From an uncultured Candidatus Melainabacteria bacterium (GTDB lineage: Bacteria; Cyanobacteriota; Vampirovibrionia; Gastranaerophilales; Gastranaerophilaceae), in the NCBI GenBank assembly GCA_934692485.1, contig CAKUTX010000011.1, positions 1-43,804 on the forward strand: a DNA stretch of 43,804 nt, in the 5' to 3' direction. Below, piece by piece: positions 25,275 through 34,764 of the stretch. Made by a program: the position numbers and the translations under genes. Every line of letters begins with the position of its first letter. The first letter of the stretch is position 1. Under the pieces are notes generated by a model. It ran no database searches and was not told where the DNA came from. It saw nothing but the letters and a program-made list of their open reading frames with translations.

Positions 25275-26024
25275 ATGCCGCAATTTTTGATTAATTCTAA
25301 AGATGTTGAGAATGGTAAAGTTATAATTTCTGACAAAGAAAATTTTACTCATATTGCTAAAGCTTTACGAGTCAAAAGTGGCGAAAAGCTCTTGCTTATT
25401 GATGAAAATCAAATTCAATATGAAACTATAGTAAATCAAGTTACTAATAAAGAAATATTTGTTACTGTTGAAAAAAGTTATAAATCTAAGCGGAAACTTA
25501 ATTTTAAATTATATTTAGCTCAAAGTCCATTGAGAAGTGACGCTCAGTCTACTGTTATTGAAAAGGCCACAGAACTTGGCGTAGATGGGGTTTATCCTGT
25601 GTATACGGACAATTGCGCTCTTTCTTCATCGGTTATAGAAAAGAAAATTCCAAAGTGGCAAAGAATTATGCAAGAAGCTTTTAAACAGTGCGAGAGAGCG
25701 TATATTCCAACGTGTTTTGAATTAACGGATTTGGAAAATATAATTGAGTTTAAAAATAATGGTTTTAAAATTATTGCATTTTGTGAAAGATGTGCAAACA
25801 TGTCTTTGCACGAATATTGTGAATGCAATCATATTGAAGAAAATGATAAATTGATTGTTATAATTGGACCCGAAGGAGGCTTTTCGGAAAGGGAATTTGA
25901 ATTATTTAGAAAAAATAATATTCCGATGCTGACCCTCGGTGAACTTATATTAAAAGCAGATACAGCGGTTACAGTAGCGTTAGGAAACATAATTTATGAA
26001 TTCAATAATTATAGACAAAATTAA
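25275..26024 (+). CDS. rsmE: 16S rRNA (uracil(1498)-N(3))-methyltransferase
   Basis: 249 residues from ATG 25275, with AAGGAG six bases upstream. RsmE methylates U1498 of 16S rRNA near the decoding centre; it is a SPOUT-class knotted enzyme. The N-terminal PUA-like part carries HIAKALRVKSGEKLLLID; the knot carries AQSPLRSDAQSTVIEKATELGV, IIGPEGGFSEREFE and LGELILKADTAVTVALG. It overlaps the next gene by 29 bases. Confidence 0.95.
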   Translation: MPQFLINSKDVENGKVIISDKENFTHIAKALRVKSGEKLLLIDENQIQYETIVNQVTNKEIFVTVEKSYKSKRKLNFKLYLAQSPLRSDAQSTVIEKATELGVDGVYPVYTDNCALSSSVIEKKIPKWQRIMQEAFKQCERAYIPTCFELTDLENIIEFKNNGFKIIAFCERCANMSLHEYCECNHIEENDKLIVIIGPEGGFSEREFELFRKNNIPMLTLGELILKADTAVTVALGNIIYEFNNYRQN

Positions 26025-27393
26025 ATCTGATGAAATTTTATCAAAAATAGAACAGAATTTTGATAATGAAATATATCTTGTAGGCGGAACAGTCCGCGAT
26101 TATTATATGGGGCTGAAAAGCTTTGATAGAGATATTATTGTAATGGATGAAGATGCCAGAGAGTTTTCGCTTAAAGTCGCTGATTTGTTTAGTGCAACTT
26201 TTGTCCCATTAGATGAAATTAATAAAATTTATAGAATTGTTCTTCCTGATAAAATTAATTATCTTGATATTACTAATCCTGTTGGGGATTCTATTGAAAA
26301 AGATTTGATGCGTCGTGATTTGACGATTAATGCTATTGCCGTAAATATAAGAACTGGCGAATTAATCGACATTTCAGGCGGTGTTACCGATATAAGAAAT
26401 AAGTGCTTAAATTATGTAAATGAGTTGAATTTTGTAGATGATCCGCTCAGATTACTAAGAGTTTATCGTTTTCAGGCTCTTTATGGGTTTGAATTGGCAT
26501 CTGAAACTATTAATGCTGTTTGTAAGTATGTTGATTTAATTCATAAACCAGCTGTTGAACGTATAAACCATGAGTTGATGGCATTGTTTGGTGGAAAATT
26601 TACTGTAAAAGCGTTAGAGAATATGAATAAAACATGGCTTTTGGAAGAAATTTTCCCGTTTGTAAAAGAATTGAAACAGGTTCCGCCTAATTCTCATCAT
26701 CATCTTGATTTATTTCAACATTCTATTGAAACGGTTAATCAAGTTCAAAAAATTTATGAGAAAGCTTCAGATGAAATTAAAGAACATCTTGATAAAATTG
26801 ACTTTGGTGGGTTTTCAAGATTAGCCCATCTTAAATTAGCTGCTTTTATGCACGATATTGGAAAATTCTCAACTTGGACAATTGTAGACGGAAAACATCG
26901 ATTTATAAAACACGATGACGTTGGTGCAAAAATGTCTGTTAAAATATTACGAGATTTACATTTTTCTAATAAACAAATAGATTATATATCATCAATGATA
27001 AAAAATCATATTTATCCGTCACAAGTAATGAATTCTCCGCAAATAACAGAAAAAATTATGATGCGTTATGTTCGGAAAATGGAGGATAACTCTATAGATG
27101 CAATTATTCTTGCACAAGCTGATAGGTTATCTGCAAGAGGACCAGAAATAACAGATGAAATTGTTGAAAGAAATATTGCTTACCTTAATATGTTGCTAAA
27201 ATTTTATTTGGAAGCGAAAGAAACAATAAAACCGTTGCCAAAACTTTTGTCAGGGAATGATGTTATGGATATTTTAAATATAAAACCTTCAAAAAAATTG
27301 GGTGAAATCATGGATGCATTGCATGAAGCTCAACTTTCAGGCGATGTTTTGACAAAAGAACATGCTATAGAATTTGTAAAAAAGTTGGTTTAG
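25996..27393 (+). CDS. cca: CCA-adding-type tRNA nucleotidyltransferase with HD domain
   Basis: 465 residues. The class II nucleotidyltransferase head has LVGGTVRDYYMG with the catalytic DRD (residues ~49-51), then RRDLTINAIAVN and DDPLRLLRVYRFQALYGF. An HD phosphohydrolase-type domain follows with HLKLAAFMHDIGK and a second conserved part SSMIKNHIYPSQ. Members mature tRNA 3' ends by adding CCA or add poly(A); the two cannot be separated by eye. The start lies 29 bases inside rsmE, so the two are translationally coupled. Confidence 0.88.
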   Translation: MNSIIIDKIKSDEILSKIEQNFDNEIYLVGGTVRDYYMGLKSFDRDIIVMDEDAREFSLKVADLFSATFVPLDEINKIYRIVLPDKINYLDITNPVGDSIEKDLMRRDLTINAIAVNIRTGELIDISGGVTDIRNKCLNYVNELNFVDDPLRLLRVYRFQALYGFELASETINAVCKYVDLIHKPAVERINHELMALFGGKFTVKALENMNKTWLLEEIFPFVKELKQVPPNSHHHLDLFQHSIETVNQVQKIYEKASDEIKEHLDKIDFGGFSRLAHLKLAAFMHDIGKFSTWTIVDGKHRFIKHDDVGAKMSVKILRDLHFSNKQIDYISSMIKNHIYPSQVMNSPQITEKIMMRYVRKMEDNSIDAIILAQADRLSARGPEITDEIVERNIAYLNMLLKFYLEAKETIKPLPKLLSGNDVMDILNIKPSKKLGEIMDALHEAQLSGDVLTKEHAIEFVKKLV

Positions 27394-27650
27394 TATATAC
27401 TTTGTCAATATTTTTTCTAAAATAAAGCGTAATCTTTACAATTATTTACAAAAATTTTTGGTCTGATTTTTTGTAGAATTTCGTGATTTTGTTTGTTTTA
27501 TTCGTTTTTTTTATAAAAATATAAAAAATTGTTTTATATTTTTGCTATTTTTAATAAAAAAATCAAAATCCATTCTTAATATCTCCTTAACATTAGTAGA
27601 TTAGGGCGCAATTTTTTTTTTGCCCGACTTTTATATTATTGTGTAATTGG
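27394..27650. other. AT-rich intergenic stretch without a gene
   Basis: Very AT-rich, with T-runs including T10 at 27612-27621 between GGGC and GCCC, which could form a poor hairpin. No coding region, tRNA or convincing terminator was seen. It lies before the promoter of the paralogue pair. Confidence 0.5.
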
Positions 27651-27656
27651 TATAAT
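27651..27656 (+). promoter_or_regulatory. -10 box of the FKG paralogue pair
   Basis: Perfect TATAAT 30 bases before ATG 27687. It excludes the upstream in-frame start at 27639. No clear -35. Confidence 0.45.
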
Positions 27657-27686
27657 AGTTGTGTAGTTATATTTAACCAGACGTAT

Positions 27687-29390
27687 ATGATAGAAAAAAT
27701 TAGTTTAGCAAGTGTAAATAATAATACCCCAAATAGGGATAAAAATAAGCAAAAAGAACCGTCATTCAAAGGTTTGGTTGATTTGCCTATTTTGTTAATC
27801 CAACAGTGCGAAAAACAGCCAATGGTGAATGTTACTGTTTTGGACTTGTCTACGGCTATTGTTCCTCGTACAGTTATAGAAACAAAAGAGTCAAATGCTT
27901 ATGCTGGTTTTGAAGCGTTCAGACGAGAAGCATCAGGATTGTTTGTAAACTGCTTAATTCCTGGATTTATTGTAATGGGTATTGCGAAATTGTTGCAAAG
28001 ACCTGTTATGGGTAAATTGTTTAACAAGTCGAACCTTTCAAATGCTTGGGCTAACGAAAATGCTATTGATAAAATTCATCATTTCTACGGAAAACATATT
28101 GGTGACAATAAACTAACTCAAAGAGAAAAAATTTATAACACATTTAGAGATGAATTAGGTAGTTTGTCAGGTGTTGATGCTAAAGAAACAAAAGCATTCG
28201 AAGATATATTCAAGATTACTAAAGATGCAAACGGTAATTTTGTCAAAGTAAACAATTCTACAATTGATAAAGCATTAAATCAGTTGACGGATGCTGTATT
28301 AGCAAAAGATTACAGCTCTAAGAATGTTAAAGAAGCTTATCGTCGATTGGTTGGAGAAACGCTTATTGCTGAAAATATTAAGTTTAAGGGTGATACAGGA
28401 TTTTTCTCTAACAATCTTGAGTCAATTTGCGACGATACCGTTAAAATGCTTCGTGGTGTTGTAAAAGAAAATATTACAGATGCTAATCAACTTACTAAAT
28501 ACTTAAGTAAAGCTAAAAAACTTGTTAATTTGAAGAGTATCGCTGGTTTGGGAGTTATTATTCCTCTAGCTATTTCAATGCAACCTATTAACAGGTGGAT
28601 TACTCATAAAACATCTGGACAAAAAGGTGCTCCAATCTATAAAGATTTTGGACAAAACACTGAACACAAAGAAATGACTCCAAAAGAAAAAAGAGAACTT
28701 TTAGCTCAAAAATTTGTTTCAATTGGCTCAATGATTGGTGTTGCTGGATTGTCAATGTTTATGGACAGACCGGTTTGGAAAAATATATTCCAATTTAAAG
28801 GAATATTCCCAACAATGGATCAAGCAAGAATTATATCAACTGCAACGTTTGCAAGCCGTATGGGTGCTTCTGAAGATAGAAATGAACTTAGAGAAGCTAC
28901 TGTTCGTGATATTGCAACGTTCTCCAGTTTTTATTTCTTGGGAGATTATGTTGCAAAAGGAATTGCAACACTCTTGGAACATATAAATAAAGATAAAGGT
29001 GTTCATCTGATTAACAGATTGAAAGAGCCTGCTAAAGATGCGAATGTTTTGCAAAAATTCTGGAACTGGGCAAAACATACAAATTTAAAATCGTCAGATG
29101 AACTTGCAACGATAAAAGATAAAAATCTAAGAACGATTTGCCAGCTTGGTAATATTGTATTCTCATTATTATCGCTGGGCGTATTTATACCATTATACAC
29201 TAGGTCGAAAACAAATAAAAAACATGCAGAAGAACTTGCGAAAATGAATGCGGCTAAAAACTCCTCAGGGGTGAATGCAAATGCTCGAACCTCCGAAACG
29301 TTCGGAAATGCAACGACAACGGGCACGGGTAATTACACAGAAACCTTTATAAAGGAAAACCCAACATTTAAGTCATTCATCAATTCGTAA
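27687..29390 (+). CDS. FKG-motif protein, paralogue 1 of a tandem pair
   Basis: 567 residues from ATG 27687. The first 26 residues are polar (MIEKISLASVNNN...) and lead to PSFKGL at 25-30. The body shares blocks with the next gene: IVPRTVIETKES, FRREASG, AISMQPINRW, QFKGIFPTMDQ and ELREATVRDIATF. Several hydrophobic stretches (~residues 85-105, 285-300, 350-365, 490-510) suggest membrane association. No Sec signal. No known family recognised; lineage-specific. Eleven bases separate it from its paralogue, so they are one transcript. Confidence 0.82.
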   Translation: MIEKISLASVNNNTPNRDKNKQKEPSFKGLVDLPILLIQQCEKQPMVNVTVLDLSTAIVPRTVIETKESNAYAGFEAFRREASGLFVNCLIPGFIVMGIAKLLQRPVMGKLFNKSNLSNAWANENAIDKIHHFYGKHIGDNKLTQREKIYNTFRDELGSLSGVDAKETKAFEDIFKITKDANGNFVKVNNSTIDKALNQLTDAVLAKDYSSKNVKEAYRRLVGETLIAENIKFKGDTGFFSNNLESICDDTVKMLRGVVKENITDANQLTKYLSKAKKLVNLKSIAGLGVIIPLAISMQPINRWITHKTSGQKGAPIYKDFGQNTEHKEMTPKEKRELLAQKFVSIGSMIGVAGLSMFMDRPVWKNIFQFKGIFPTMDQARIISTATFASRMGASEDRNELREATVRDIATFSSFYFLGDYVAKGIATLLEHINKDKGVHLINRLKEPAKDANVLQKFWNWAKHTNLKSSDELATIKDKNLRTICQLGNIVFSLLSLGVFIPLYTRSKTNKKHAEELAKMNAAKNSSGVNANARTSETFGNATTTGTGNYTETFIKENPTFKSFINS

Positions 29391-29401
29391 GGAGAAATAT
29401 T

Positions 29402-31093
29402 ATGATAAAAGTACAGCAAAACATTCCCCAATATAAACAACAAAATCAAAATCAAAACAACGAAAATGTTAAATTTACAGGTGCGTTTGATGCGGCAGCA
29501 ACCATGACTTTAAGGTTTTTAGATACAAACCAAGCGTGGGGCGCTAATGCCGTTGACCTTGGTTCCATGGTTATTCCGAGAACAACTGTAGATATGGTTA
29601 ACAGAGGCCCAGCAGCCGGTATGGAAACAGGCCGTCGTGAAGCTTCCGGAACTATCAACCACTCATTAGTTGGGGTTTATGGTCCTGCTGCAGGTTTAAT
29701 TTTAGCAATGACCCTTAATCATAAATATGGAATTAAGGCTCATAAAATATTTGTCGATGATGAAACATTAAATGTTTTGGGAAAAGCTTGGGATAAACAA
29801 GTTAAAAATGGTAATAAAACACCTTTAAAAGATTATTTGACAGATGTTTTCAGTGGTGCTGAAACTCGTGTTGGTGATGACTGGATTGCTATTCCAAAAG
29901 AAAAGGTCGCAAATATTGTTGATAAATTCTCTAATGTTTTATCAAAGAAAGATGCTCCTAATACTATTTCTAAAGATTTGAAAGAGTATTCAAAATCTGT
30001 AATTATGCATGCGACAGGTTCTGAAAACTCATTTAGACTTGGTAAAAATCAGAAAACGAATTCAATTTCAAATATTTTGGATAGCGTTTATAATATTTCT
30101 AGGACTTTTGTAAATGATAAGGTCGGCAATGCATTCAAAGAAGCAAAAGATATTAAAACTAACGCTTTCTTGAACTCATTGAAACGAATGAATTTAAGAC
30201 GTTCTTTATTAGGTATTGGTATTGCATCTGCGGTTGGTATGTCAATTCAGCCGTTGAATATTTACTTAACTAAAAAGAAAACAGGTAGTGACGGTTTTGT
30301 TGGTGTTGAAGGCCGAGAAAAAGATAATTCAAAAGGATTTAAGGCTCTTAAATTAGCTTCAGCAGCATTGTTTGGCGGAGGAATATTAGCAACAATAGGA
30401 ACTGAAGGTGGTTTGAAAGGTATATTGAAAAAAATTCAGTTTAAGGGACTTGTTCCTACTTTAGACCAGTTTAAGTTTATATATGGTGTTACAATTATGT
30501 CAAGATTTGCAGTTGCTCGTGACAAAGACGAACTTAGAGAATCTATTGTTAAAGATACTTTAGGTTTCTTCAATTGGTTGATTTTAGGTAATTTCGTTGC
30601 AAAAATGACTGCAAATACAATGGATCAAAGTCTGTTGAATTATAGTGAAAAAGAGCACGGTAAGGGCTTCTTTAATAAACTTATTAAATCTCCAATGGTT
30701 ACAAGAGATGAAGTTCTTCATAGAGCTTTGAAAGCTGCTGGTATTGATTCAATAAAAGACGGAAAAGCATTGAAGTTTAAAGAAATGCTTAAGGCATTAG
30801 ATTCGCCTCAGGTCGCAGAAAGTATTAGAAAATCTGCTAAAGGAAAACTTCGTGCATTGAGTATTGCTCAGGTAGCAGGTTACTTGTATTCTGGTTTAGT
30901 ACTTGGTGTCGGAATTCCAAAATTAAATATTTATATGACTAATAAATCAGAAGCTAAACGAAAAGCAAGAATTGCAGCGGAAAAAGCAGCTAAAGGTGCT
31001 AATGCAGAGGCTAAAGAAGCTTCAAAACCTACTCAATTTGCTTCACAAGTAGCGGTAACTCGACCGGAAATGAAAGCATTTTTAGGAAATTAG
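29402..31093 (+). CDS. FTG-motif protein, paralogue 2 of a tandem pair
   Basis: 563 residues; AAGGAGAAAT precedes the ATG. The Gln/Asn-rich start ends in VKFTGAF at residues 23-29. Shared blocks with paralogue 1 include VIPRTTVDM, GRREASG, GMSIQPLNIY, QFKGLVPTLDQ and ELRESIVKDTLGF, in the same order. Hydrophobic stretches lie at similar places (GPAAGLILAMTL, AGYLYSGLVLGVG). The C-terminus is Ala/Lys-rich. Function unknown; it probably works with or substitutes for its neighbour. Confidence 0.82.
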   Translation: MIKVQQNIPQYKQQNQNQNNENVKFTGAFDAAATMTLRFLDTNQAWGANAVDLGSMVIPRTTVDMVNRGPAAGMETGRREASGTINHSLVGVYGPAAGLILAMTLNHKYGIKAHKIFVDDETLNVLGKAWDKQVKNGNKTPLKDYLTDVFSGAETRVGDDWIAIPKEKVANIVDKFSNVLSKKDAPNTISKDLKEYSKSVIMHATGSENSFRLGKNQKTNSISNILDSVYNISRTFVNDKVGNAFKEAKDIKTNAFLNSLKRMNLRRSLLGIGIASAVGMSIQPLNIYLTKKKTGSDGFVGVEGREKDNSKGFKALKLASAALFGGGILATIGTEGGLKGILKKIQFKGLVPTLDQFKFIYGVTIMSRFAVARDKDELRESIVKDTLGFFNWLILGNFVAKMTANTMDQSLLNYSEKEHGKGFFNKLIKSPMVTRDEVLHRALKAAGIDSIKDGKALKFKEMLKALDSPQVAESIRKSAKGKLRALSIAQVAGYLYSGLVLGVGIPKLNIYMTNKSEAKRKARIAAEKAAKGANAEAKEASKPTQFASQVAVTRPEMKAFLGN

Positions 31094-31096
31094 ATA

Positions 31097-32872
31097 TTAT
31101 TGACATCCAATATCATTTTTGTCAATTTTCCCGTCAAAATTGTTGTCAATTCCATCGGAACAAGAGCCAATAGAGTATTTGCTTTCAGCTCTGACGTTGT
31201 GTTGTAAATATTTGTCAGGTATTTTCTTCCATAAATATTCAAAAAATCCTTTGTAATATTTTGCAAGTCTTAAATCTTCAATGATTAGTACATTTTCATC
31301 ATTTCGATTTTCTCCACTGTTGGAGAAATTCATAGAACCGGCAACAATGTATTTATCATCGATTATAATGCTTTTTGAGTGGACTTTACCAGCATAATTC
31401 TCAACTTTTACCGGAATTTTGGCGTTTCTTAATAACTCAATTTTACTTTTTGTTGCATTTGTATTTGTTGCATCTGCAATGATTTTTACTTTAACACCGC
31501 GCTTTTTAGCATTAACAAGTGCATCGAACATTGCTTGATGAGTTATTATGAATGTTGGGATATATATGTAGTCTTTTGCATTGTTTATGATTGGGATAAT
31601 GTTATTTGTTATAATTTTGTCCTTTGGAGAAAATAACGGTGTTACTCTAGTTGGACCTAAAATAAATGTTTTATGGGGAATTATAGATTTGCTTTGATGA
31701 AATTTCTCTGAAAGCATTTGTTCAAATTCTTTTTTGTAAATATTTGAAATTTCTTTTGAATTTATAAAGAATATACAATTTGTATTAAATCCAGATAAAC
31801 CTGTAGAAGAAAAATTCATAGAGCCAGTTACAATTCTAGAATTATCAAAAATCATGAATTTGTTGTGCATTAATTCTTTTGGTAAATCTGTAGCTCGTTT
31901 ATCGGCTAGTTTTACAAAATTTTTAAGTTCTGGATAATATGATTTTGAACTGGTGTCATAAACCATCTGAATTTTAACACCTCTAGCTTTAGCTCTCAAT
32001 AAGGCATTATATATTTGAGGGTTTGAGTCCCAACCATATATTGCAATATCTATGGAAGTTTTTGAATTATTAATTTGATTTAGCAACTCTTTGCAAACTA
32101 ATGAATTACACTTGTTATTTGGTTTTAATGTTGTTGTTAAATCGGTAAGGTACATTTTTATACTGCCGTTTGAGATGGCAAGAGGGTAAGTCTGAATTTC
32201 GTTTTTTAGAGTTTTATTTTGTTTAAAATATTTTTTATCTTTTTTAATGTGGCAATATTTACAAGGTTTAGCGTCGCTGGGTTTCTGTTTTTCAGGAATA
32301 ATGACGATGTCGTGCGCAATCAATCCGTATTTGCATTCAAGAGTGTGATATTTATTGCTCTTATGATTTAATATGATTAATTTTAATTTTCTAGCTTTTT
32401 CAAGTTGTTTAAGATAAGTTTTGTCATCAGTATTCCCGTTTTTATCAAATCCTAGACCTGAATTTTTGAGAATATTGCTGTAATTTTCGTTATTTATATA
32501 TACGTCTGCAAACCTACATGTAGGATTTTGTTTTCCTGAAAATTTTAATTTAACTTTTTTATCGGATAAAATATTTTCTGCTAATTCATCTGTTAGATAA
32601 CCGAGTTTTATAGCATCTACATTTGAAATCTTTTTAAGTTTAGTCAGTTCATCTTGATTTTTGTTTAAATTAGATGTGAATGTTTGCAAATTATTAATAC
32701 AAATCGTTTCGCCATCATCAAGCGAATTGTTTTTGTTTAAATCAACTTCTATCTCCGTTGGAGTAATAATATTCAATACACTATTTTCAGATTTTCTAAT
32801 GTATTCAAAAATCGAAAATCCACTAAACAATGCGATTATTAAAAATATTGAGAATATTTTACTTGATTGCAT
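31097..32872 (-). CDS. Phospholipase D-like nuclease with SNase-like region and calcium-loop motifs
   Basis: 591 residues with an N-terminal signal or anchor (residues ~7-24), so it is exported. Two PLD catalytic motifs are complete: MHNKFMIFDNSRIVTGSMNF and VHSKSIIIDDKYIVAGSMNF, each HxKx4D. Before them, about residues 85-150 resemble a staphylococcal-nuclease-like region (CRFADVYINNENYSNILKNS), then a possible zinc-knuckle (YHTLECKYGL...PCKYC). EF-hand/dockerin-like loops sit near the start (DLNKNNSLDDGE) and at the end (DGIDNNFDGKIDKND). Likely an extracellular or periplasmic nuclease or phosphodiesterase. It overlaps the upstream gene by 14 bases. Confidence 0.85.
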   Translation of the reverse strand: MQSSKIFSIFLIIALFSGFSIFEYIRKSENSVLNIITPTEIEVDLNKNNSLDDGETICINNLQTFTSNLNKNQDELTKLKKISNVDAIKLGYLTDELAENILSDKKVKLKFSGKQNPTCRFADVYINNENYSNILKNSGLGFDKNGNTDDKTYLKQLEKARKLKLIILNHKSNKYHTLECKYGLIAHDIVIIPEKQKPSDAKPCKYCHIKKDKKYFKQNKTLKNEIQTYPLAISNGSIKMYLTDLTTTLKPNNKCNSLVCKELLNQINNSKTSIDIAIYGWDSNPQIYNALLRAKARGVKIQMVYDTSSKSYYPELKNFVKLADKRATDLPKELMHNKFMIFDNSRIVTGSMNFSSTGLSGFNTNCIFFINSKEISNIYKKEFEQMLSEKFHQSKSIIPHKTFILGPTRVTPLFSPKDKIITNNIIPIINNAKDYIYIPTFIITHQAMFDALVNAKKRGVKVKIIADATNTNATKSKIELLRNAKIPVKVENYAGKVHSKSIIIDDKYIVAGSMNFSNSGENRNDENVLIIEDLRLAKYYKGFFEYLWKKIPDKYLQHNVRAESKYSIGSCSDGIDNNFDGKIDKNDIGCQ

Positions 32873-33710
32873 ATTCTTTTTTGTAATTTGTTAATTCAAA
32901 CCCAAGTCTTGAAATTTTATCTTTAAGCTCTTTATTTTGGGTTATTAAAAATTCTGTATAATGTTGGTCTTTTGTTGATGTCGCATATTTACAAGGATGA
33001 ATTAATGCTTCGGCAACACAATCTTCCTCTAATGCGCTCAAACCGTATTCAATTGTCATATTATCCATCAAACCTGTATAACCGACTCCAATCAAAAAGT
33101 CATTAGTTTTGAGTCCAAATTCTTTGGCTACAGGTTTATTTTTTGCAGTGAAATAATTAAGCAACAAAATTTTTAAAATATTTGGCGGATATTTTAGGGT
33201 CATGTGCTTTTTCAAACTTGGAACAAAATACATTTCCTCATATTGAGTTCTAATGTAAGGAATTCCATATTCTTTTGCCAATTTTGCAGTAATTTTAAAA
33301 ATATTTGGTATAGCATGAGTGTGAACATGAGAATCTATATGGTCCACTTTTGTATAATTCATCACAGTTTCAATTTGTGTTCTAAATTCAAATTCTACCT
33401 GTTCAAGAAATTTAGCATTATTTGCACTAAGTATTAACTGACCGTAGCCTTTGTTAAATTTTCCTCTTTTATTTGTCAATAAAGGTGCTTTGGTTAAAGC
33501 GCGTCCTTCAATAATGTTTAAATGTACACCTATACCAAGATTTGGACATTCCGGTATAATTTCGTTAACGGCAGCATTAAAAGCTTTTCCGTTTGCACAA
33601 AGGCTTGCGCTAGTTAAAAACCCGTTATGATAACCCTCTAAAACGGCTCTATTATATGCCTTAGACATCCCAAAGTCGTCTGCATTTAAAATAAATTTCT
33701 TGCTAACCAT
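32859..33710 (-). CDS. ChbG/HpnK (YdjC) family carbohydrate deacetylase
   Basis: 283 residues. The metal-site motifs are clear: FILNADDFGMSKAYNRAV at the N-terminus, GIGVHLNIIEG, and KVDHIDSHVHTHAIP. Family members remove N-acetyl groups from small sugars or glycolipids with a bound metal. It lies divergent from a GT2 transferase, and in many bacteria such a pair modifies lipid-linked sugars; that link is inference. It is the first gene of a two-gene minus-strand transcript with the PLD nuclease. Confidence 0.9.
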   Translation of the reverse strand: MVSKKFILNADDFGMSKAYNRAVLEGYHNGFLTSASLCANGKAFNAAVNEIIPECPNLGIGVHLNIIEGRALTKAPLLTNKRGKFNKGYGQLILSANNAKFLEQVEFEFRTQIETVMNYTKVDHIDSHVHTHAIPNIFKITAKLAKEYGIPYIRTQYEEMYFVPSLKKHMTLKYPPNILKILLLNYFTAKNKPVAKEFGLKTNDFLIGVGYTGLMDNMTIEYGLSALEEDCVAEALIHPCKYATSTKDQHYTEFLITQNKELKDKISRLGFELTNYKKEYAIK

Positions 33711-33741
33711 AAAAAAATCCTTGCTTTAATAATATATATAT

Positions 33742-33747
33742 TATAAT
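33742..33747 (+). promoter_or_regulatory. Possible -10 box of the GT2 gene at 33788
   Basis: TATAAT in a TATA-rich stretch 40 bases before the start codon; TTGCTT at 33721 is a -35 candidate but at a short 15-base spacing. The divergent deacetylase promoter must lie in the same 77-base gap. Confidence 0.35.
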
Positions 33748-33787
33748 ATAAAGAAGAATATTTTGGCAAATTAGAGAGAGAAAATTT

Positions 33788-34741
33788 ATGGATATACCTA
33801 CTTTAGCAATAATAATACCGTGTTATAACGAAGAATTGTGCGTGAAAACAACTGTCACAACGTTATTAGCTCTTTTGGATAAGCTTGTAAACAAAGGTAA
33901 AATTAAACCTGACAGTTACTTATATCTTGTTGATGATGGTTCAAAAGATAAAACTTGGAGTATGATTGTTGCGGAACATCAAAAAGATAGTAGGGTAAAA
34001 GCTCTTAAATTTGTGAGAAATTTCGGTAATCAAAAGGCTTTGATTGCAGGTTTAGAGGGAGTTAGAGCTTTCGGCTGTGATTGTGCCGTTTCAATTGACG
34101 CAGATTTACAACAAGACGAAAATTCTATAGAAGATTTTGTTGATGAATATATGGACGGAAATGATATTGTTTGCGGAATTAGAAATGATAGAAAAACAGA
34201 TTCTTTTTTCAAAAAATTTACAGCTATCATGTTTTACAAGACAATGAACTTACTGGGTGCAAAAATTCCGCAAAATCACTCGGATTACAGATTGGTGAGC
34301 CGTAAAGCTTTGGATATTATGGAACTTTATCCTGAAAAATATTTATTTTTGAGAGGTTTTTTTAATGAAGTGGGTTTAAAAACTTCATACGTTCAGTTTA
34401 ACGTTAAACCTAGAATGGCAGGTCAATCCAAATTTAATTTTGTATCATTGATGGGCTTGGCATTAAACGGTATCACTTCATATAGCGTTGTACCATTGCG
34501 TTTTGTAACTGTTTTAGGATTTTTTATGGCTTTGTTTGGGTTTTTGGTTGGGGTTGAAACTGTTATTGAAAAGATATTTTGGCACAATTCTCCAAACGGA
34601 TGGGCAACAACAATTATTTTGTTGTGTGTGTTTGGAGGAATTCAACTGTTTTGTCTTGGTTTGATTGGAGAATATGTCGGACAAGTTTATCGAGAAGTAA
34701 AAGGTCGTCCGAGATATATTAAAGATATTGAATTAAAATAG
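33788..34741 (+). CDS. Polyprenyl-phosphate-type family 2 glycosyltransferase (GtrB/ArnC/DPM1-like)
   Basis: 317 residues. GT-A motifs: LAIIIPCYNEE, LVDDGSKDKTW, SIDADLQQ with the DxD-like metal site, and the QxxRW-region equivalent near residue 195-220. Two C-terminal membrane helices (FVTVLGFFMALFGFLVGV and TTIILLCVFGGIQLFCLGL) and the tail EYVGQVYREVKGRPRYI are the hallmark of GtrB-type enzymes that transfer sugar onto polyprenyl phosphate at the inner membrane. The GT-C-like protein at 18609 could use such a donor; this is inference. GAGAG precedes the ATG. Confidence 0.93.
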   Translation: MDIPTLAIIIPCYNEELCVKTTVTTLLALLDKLVNKGKIKPDSYLYLVDDGSKDKTWSMIVAEHQKDSRVKALKFVRNFGNQKALIAGLEGVRAFGCDCAVSIDADLQQDENSIEDFVDEYMDGNDIVCGIRNDRKTDSFFKKFTAIMFYKTMNLLGAKIPQNHSDYRLVSRKALDIMELYPEKYLFLRGFFNEVGLKTSYVQFNVKPRMAGQSKFNFVSLMGLALNGITSYSVVPLRFVTVLGFFMALFGFLVGVETVIEKIFWHNSPNGWATTIILLCVFGGIQLFCLGLIGEYVGQVYREVKGRPRYIKDIELK

Positions 34742-34764
34742 CAGAATAGCAGAAAAATAAAAAA
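34742..34764 (-). terminator. T-tract terminating SRP RNA
   Basis: On the minus strand the closing helix of SRP RNA is followed by TTTTTTATTTTTC. The helix and T-run together form the terminator. It lies right after the convergent GT2 stop codon (34741). Confidence 0.65.

Noticed and set aside
27604..27625. GGGC-T10-GCCC as a terminator
   Set aside because: Only four pairs close around a long mismatched loop and the T-run is inside the loop, not after it.
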